Origin: SAR86 cluster bacterium AG-313-N18
Lineage (GTDB): Bacteria; Pseudomonadota; Gammaproteobacteria; Magnimaribacterales; D2472
DNA length: 64,000 bases
Assembly (NCBI GenBank): GCA_003283765.1
Contig: QBVY01000002.1
Coordinates: 1-64,000 of the forward strand
Direction: 5' to 3'
Every line of letters begins with the position of its first letter. Position 1 is the first letter of the stretch. Under the pieces are notes generated by a model. It did no database searches and was not told the origin of the DNA. It was given only the letters and a program-made list of their open reading frames with translations. This document shows, piece by piece, positions 61,054 through 64,000 of the stretch. The position numbers were made by a program, and so were the translations under genes.

Positions 61054-62627
61054 TAGACTTTAGCAGAATGATTTTCCCAATAGGGATCCCTCAACCTTCT
61101 TTTATATAACTTGCCATTTTCATCTCTAGGCAGTTTTTCAATAAAATCTATGCTTCTGGGTAATTTCATTTTTGCAAGATTTTCCTGAGCAAACTTCATT
61201 AATTCAGCAAGCAATTCATCAGAGGAATGATAATTTTTATTCAGTTCTATCACTGCTTTAACTTCTTCTCCCCATTCTTCATTGGGAATTCCAAATACAG
61301 CAACATCTGCAATGGCAGGGTGCATTAGAAATGCACTCTCAATCTCAGCTGGGTATATGTTGGCTCCACCTGAGATAATCATATCTATCTTCCTGTCACA
61401 TAAAAATAAATACCCTTCATCATTTAAATACCCTATGTCCCCAACAGTAAAATAAACCTGATCATCAAAAACCAGCCTTTCTTTTTTTGTTTTAGCTTGA
61501 TCGCCTTTGTACTCAAATTTTGTTGCTTCACCAAGCTTCATAAAGACTGTGCCTTGATTATCAGGTTTAGCCTCAGTCTCATCATCGTTAATGATTTTTA
61601 TTTCAGCGCCTGGCCATGCCTTACCAACCGTTCCTGGAAACTTAGACCATGAGCTAGCATCGACAACTGTTCCGCCTCCTTCTGTAGCAGCATAATATTC
61701 CCATATGGAATTTCCCCACCATTCAATCATTGCTTGCTTGGTATGAATTGGGCAGGGTGCTGCAGCATGTATCATGGCCCGAGTTGATGAGCAATCATAT
61801 TTTGCTTTGATTTCATCGGGAAGCTGCAACAATCTATGAAATTGAGTGGGAACCATATGACTTGTTGTAACTTTGTATTTATCAATTAGGTAAAGCATCT
61901 GCTCCGCATCAAATTTTTCCATCAACACGACAGAATGCCCATAATGTAATGCTGCTGAAGAGTGAACTAAGACTGCAGTGTGATACAAAGGTGACCCAAC
62001 GATGTGAACATTATTTTCTTGCGGTTGAATTTCAAAGAAGCTAAGTATCATTGCAAACATACTTAAAACGTCATCAGGATCTCCAGGAATTAATGCACGT
62101 TTTACGCCTTTAGGCTTTCCAGTTGTTCCAGATGTATAGTTCATAACTTGACCCGCAGTTCTTCCTTCTGGGTTGGCAATTGGTTGAGAGCTTATAAATT
62201 CATCTAAATGAGTAAAGCCACTCATTGGAGTTGTACTTATGCACCCTTTCTCTGGAAAATTAATAGCTGAAACTGCTTTTTGACAAGCCTCTTCCATGGC
62301 AGGCACTTCACCAGAGGCTATGAATGCTTTAGCTCCTGAATCTTCAAGAATATATGCAATCTCTGGTCCAGCTAGATGCCAATTAATAGGAACCATATAA
62401 AAACCGGATTGCGCACAAGCCAAATAAGCTATGTAGTATTCAACTGAGTTAGGTAATACAGTTGCCACCACGTCACCACTCTTAACCCCAAACTCTCTCA
62501 ATGCGTGAGTTAATTGATTAGTTTTTGCAAGCAGCTCACCTCTCGTCCAAATCTTTTCTGACGGTTCGACTATAGCAATTTCATCTGGGTGTGAATTCGC
62601 AAATCTATAAAAACCCAATTCACTCAT
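61053..62627 (-). CDS. Acyl-CoA synthetase, second AMP-forming ligase
   Basis: 524 residues. MNYTSGTTGKPKGVKRALIPG (P-loop), YAATEGGG, CDRKIDMIISGGANIYPAEIESAF (hinge and CoA site) and RDENGKLYKRRLRDPYW (catalytic Lys) define the family; the last block is common in actinobacterial FadD enzymes. First gene of the reverse-strand operon ligase-ligase-LLM-selO, transcribed from the spacer shared with yhhQ. Its sequence differs clearly from the next ligase, so this is not a recent duplication. Confidence 0.88.
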   Translation of the reverse strand: MSELGFYRFANSHPDEIAIVEPSEKIWTRGELLAKTNQLTHALREFGVKSGDVVATVLPNSVEYYIAYLACAQSGFYMVPINWHLAGPEIAYILEDSGAKAFIASGEVPAMEEACQKAVSAINFPEKGCISTTPMSGFTHLDEFISSQPIANPEGRTAGQVMNYTSGTTGKPKGVKRALIPGDPDDVLSMFAMILSFFEIQPQENNVHIVGSPLYHTAVLVHSSAALHYGHSVVLMEKFDAEQMLYLIDKYKVTTSHMVPTQFHRLLQLPDEIKAKYDCSSTRAMIHAAAPCPIHTKQAMIEWWGNSIWEYYAATEGGGTVVDASSWSKFPGTVGKAWPGAEIKIINDDETEAKPDNQGTVFMKLGEATKFEYKGDQAKTKKERLVFDDQVYFTVGDIGYLNDEGYLFLCDRKIDMIISGGANIYPAEIESAFLMHPAIADVAVFGIPNEEWGEEVKAVIELNKNYHSSDELLAELMKFAQENLAKMKLPRSIDFIEKLPRDENGKLYKRRLRDPYWENHSAKV

Positions 62628-62726
62628 ATGTCTCTCTTTATATATTTATTGAACTCATAATTCTAACTTTCGTAATCCATTAATGTAACCTAATAATATA
62701 AATTTCTATGTAATAATGATTCCCAA

Positions 62727-63449
62727 ATGGACAGCCTACTTACCAATTTAAATCAAGAAACTTTATGGTTATTGGTTGTTTTTTACGATTTATCACTTGC
62801 TATTTTTCTATTTAGGTTCTTTGGTAAGTATGGTTTGTATTGCGCTGTAATCCTTGGAATAGTCCTAGGAAACCTGCAAGGGGGAAAAGTAAGTGAATTA
62901 ACCCTATTTGGAATGCAGTTCAATGTCAGTATGGGCGCAATTCTATACTCAGGTATTTACTTTGCCACAGATCTTTTAAATGAGAAATTTGGGAAAGATG
63001 AAGCTAATAGAGCAGTCATGCTTGGATTTGTTGCAAACATAGCAGTCATGCTGACCTTAGTGCTGAGTACCAAGTTTCTACCTTCTGACTTAACTGGATC
63101 GGCCGCAGAGGTCCATGAGGCAATTTCTGTTCTTGCGTTTTATTCGCCTATTTTTATTATTGGCTCTCTTACGGCATATCTTGTGAGTCAAAGATTTGAT
63201 GTATGGTTTTTTCATTACCTAAAGAACCTAACGAATGGAAAAAAACTATGGCTTAGAAATAATCTTTCTACCATGGCATCCCAACTAATAGATACCCTTA
63301 TATATCAATTTACCTGGGTTCTTGCTACAGATTTAACATTTACCCAAGCTTTTGCCATCTCAATAGCAAAATACGTCATCAAGGTTTTGATAGCCCTTAT
63401 AGATACGATATTTATATATTGGGTAAGAAATTGGGAAATTAAATCATAG
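62727..63449 (+). CDS. yhhQ: Queuosine precursor transporter YhhQ
   Basis: DUF165/VUT family membrane protein, 240 residues, about six spans. LGNLQGGKVSELTLFGMQFNVSMGAILYSGIYFATDLLNEKFGKDEANRAVMLGF and the later LRNNLSTMASQLIDTLIYQFTWV are diagnostic. It imports preQ0/preQ1 for queuosine tRNA modification in E. coli. No que genes are near, so the organism may salvage precursor, but that needs the full genome. 57 bases before msrB. Confidence 0.92.
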   Translation: MDSLLTNLNQETLWLLVVFYDLSLAIFLFRFFGKYGLYCAVILGIVLGNLQGGKVSELTLFGMQFNVSMGAILYSGIYFATDLLNEKFGKDEANRAVMLGFVANIAVMLTLVLSTKFLPSDLTGSAAEVHEAISVLAFYSPIFIIGSLTAYLVSQRFDVWFFHYLKNLTNGKKLWLRNNLSTMASQLIDTLIYQFTWVLATDLTFTQAFAISIAKYVIKVLIALIDTIFIYWVRNWEIKS

Positions 63450-63505
63450 TTTAGAAAACTCTTGTATGGATTATACTTATAGTAAAAGAAATACTACTCA
63501 AACAT

Positions 63506-63904
63506 ATGTCTAAGAAATCGAAAGAGCAACTGCGAAATGAACTTTCACCTGAGTCTTATTATGTAACTCAGGAAAGTGGGACAGAGCGACCTTTCACAGG
63601 TCAGTATTGGGATCACGTTGATGATGGGGTTTACACTTGTATTTGCTGTGGCGAAACACTTTTTAAATCTGAAACAAAATTTGATGCAGGCTGTGGCTGG
63701 CCTAGTTTTTATGAAGCTGCAAATAACAAAAAAATTAATGAATTAGAGGATCATTCCCTTTCAAGAGTTAGAACAGAGATTAGATGTTCAAAGTGTGATG
63801 CGCATCTTGGCCATGTTTTTACAGATGGCCCGCAGCCTACTGGTTTGAGGTATTGCGTCAATTCTGCTGCTATAGATTTTGAAAAAGACACATCTTCAAA
63901 TTAA
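63506..63904 (+). CDS. msrB: Peptide-methionine (R)-S-oxide reductase
   Basis: Repairs the R epimer of methionine sulfoxide. Zinc-binding Cys pairs in YTCICCGE and RCSKCDAHLGHVF; catalytic Cys in GLRYCVNSAAIDF; FDAGCGWPSFYEAA is the substrate pocket. 132 residues, normal, selenium-free cytosolic form. Stop is followed directly by the next start (TAAGTG). Confidence 0.96.
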   Translation: MSKKSKEQLRNELSPESYYVTQESGTERPFTGQYWDHVDDGVYTCICCGETLFKSETKFDAGCGWPSFYEAANNKKINELEDHSLSRVRTEIRCSKCDAHLGHVFTDGPQPTGLRYCVNSAAIDFEKDTSSN

Positions 63905-64000
63905 GTGACCGACAAAACTGCTTCTCATCTAAATTTTTTCTCGACCATTAAGGTAGGTGGTTGGACCTTTATTTCAAGAGTGGCTGGTTTAATAAGGGAT
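63905..64000 (+). CDS. murJ: Probable lipid II flippase MurJ, N-terminus only (cut by window edge)
   Basis: A GTG directly after the msrB stop opens a frame to the end of the window (32 codons). The segment FSTIKVGGWTFISRVAGLIRD matches the first helix of MurJ/MviN proteins, including the conserved SR-x-x-G-x-x-RD. Too short for ORF calling; other MOP-superfamily flippases cannot be excluded. Confidence 0.7.
   Translation, partial: MTDKTASHLNFFSTIKVGGWTFISRVAGLIRD

Overview
This is a 64 kb stretch of chromosome from a streamlined, AT-rich marine-type gammaproteobacterium. The gene order (rpsF-rpsR-rplI-dnaB-alr; pyrG-kdsA-eno-ftsB-ispDF-surE-pcm-nlpD; aspS-yebC-ybgC-tolQRAB-pal-cpoB; bcp-dapA-bamC-purC; iscRSUA-fdx-iscX-ndk-rlmN-rodZ-ispG-hisS-yfgM-bamB-der; sdhCDAB-sucAB-lpdA-sucCD) is the classical gammaproteobacterial, Pseudomonas-like order. 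Low GC, very short spacers, many start/stop overlaps, shortened proteins and missing members of conserved operons suggest a SAR86-like oligotroph. That placement is inference from gene content, not from a marker-gene tree. There are no insertion sequences, prophage, CRISPR array, rRNA or plasmid functions, and no gene-free stretch longer than about 180 bases.

Layout. 1-5.1 kb: the 3' end of ftsA, then an S6/S18/L9 ribosomal cluster, dnaB (split by an apparent one-base frameshift), alr and a diiron ferritin-like enzyme. 5.1-14.6 kb: CTP synthesis, KDO, glycolysis and isoprenoid genes (pyrG, kdsA, eno, ftsB, fused ispDF, surE, pcm, a DUF368 lipid carrier, nlpD), then fdxA and recA, the latter with a textbook LexA box. 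truD, rpoS, mutS and cinA, often found in this neighbourhood, are absent. 14.6-25 kb: a thiolase behind a perfect palindrome, a short ProRS without the editing insertion, fmdB-like, aspS, yebC, a PD-(D/E)XK nuclease exactly where ruvCAB normally lies, ybgC, the Tol-Pal operon and tRNA-Lys. 25-42.7 kb: a nucleotide-transporter-like MFS protein, bepA, perM, bcp, dapA, bamC, purC, an isc operon without hscBA but with a good IscR operator, then ndk to der. 42.7-53.7 kb: succinate dehydrogenase and the 2-oxoglutarate dehydrogenase/succinyl-CoA synthetase operon. 53.7-64 kb: a MATE exporter, a hexapeptide acyltransferase, pdxB, a reverse-strand operon of two acyl-CoA synthetases, an LLM-type oxidoreductase and selO, then yhhQ, msrB and the start of murJ.

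The genes are mainly core: translation, replication, envelope integrity (Tol-Pal, BamB/C, BepA, NlpD), Fe-S cluster assembly feeding Fe-S clients in the same window (IspG, SdhB, RlmN, ferredoxins), and the second half of the TCA cycle. No wholly new multi-gene system is evident. The most promising leads are the Hjc-like nuclease substituting for ruvCAB, the isc operon lacking its chaperones, the LLM/CoA-ligase cluster, the unassigned diiron enzyme, and several perfect palindromes at promoters.
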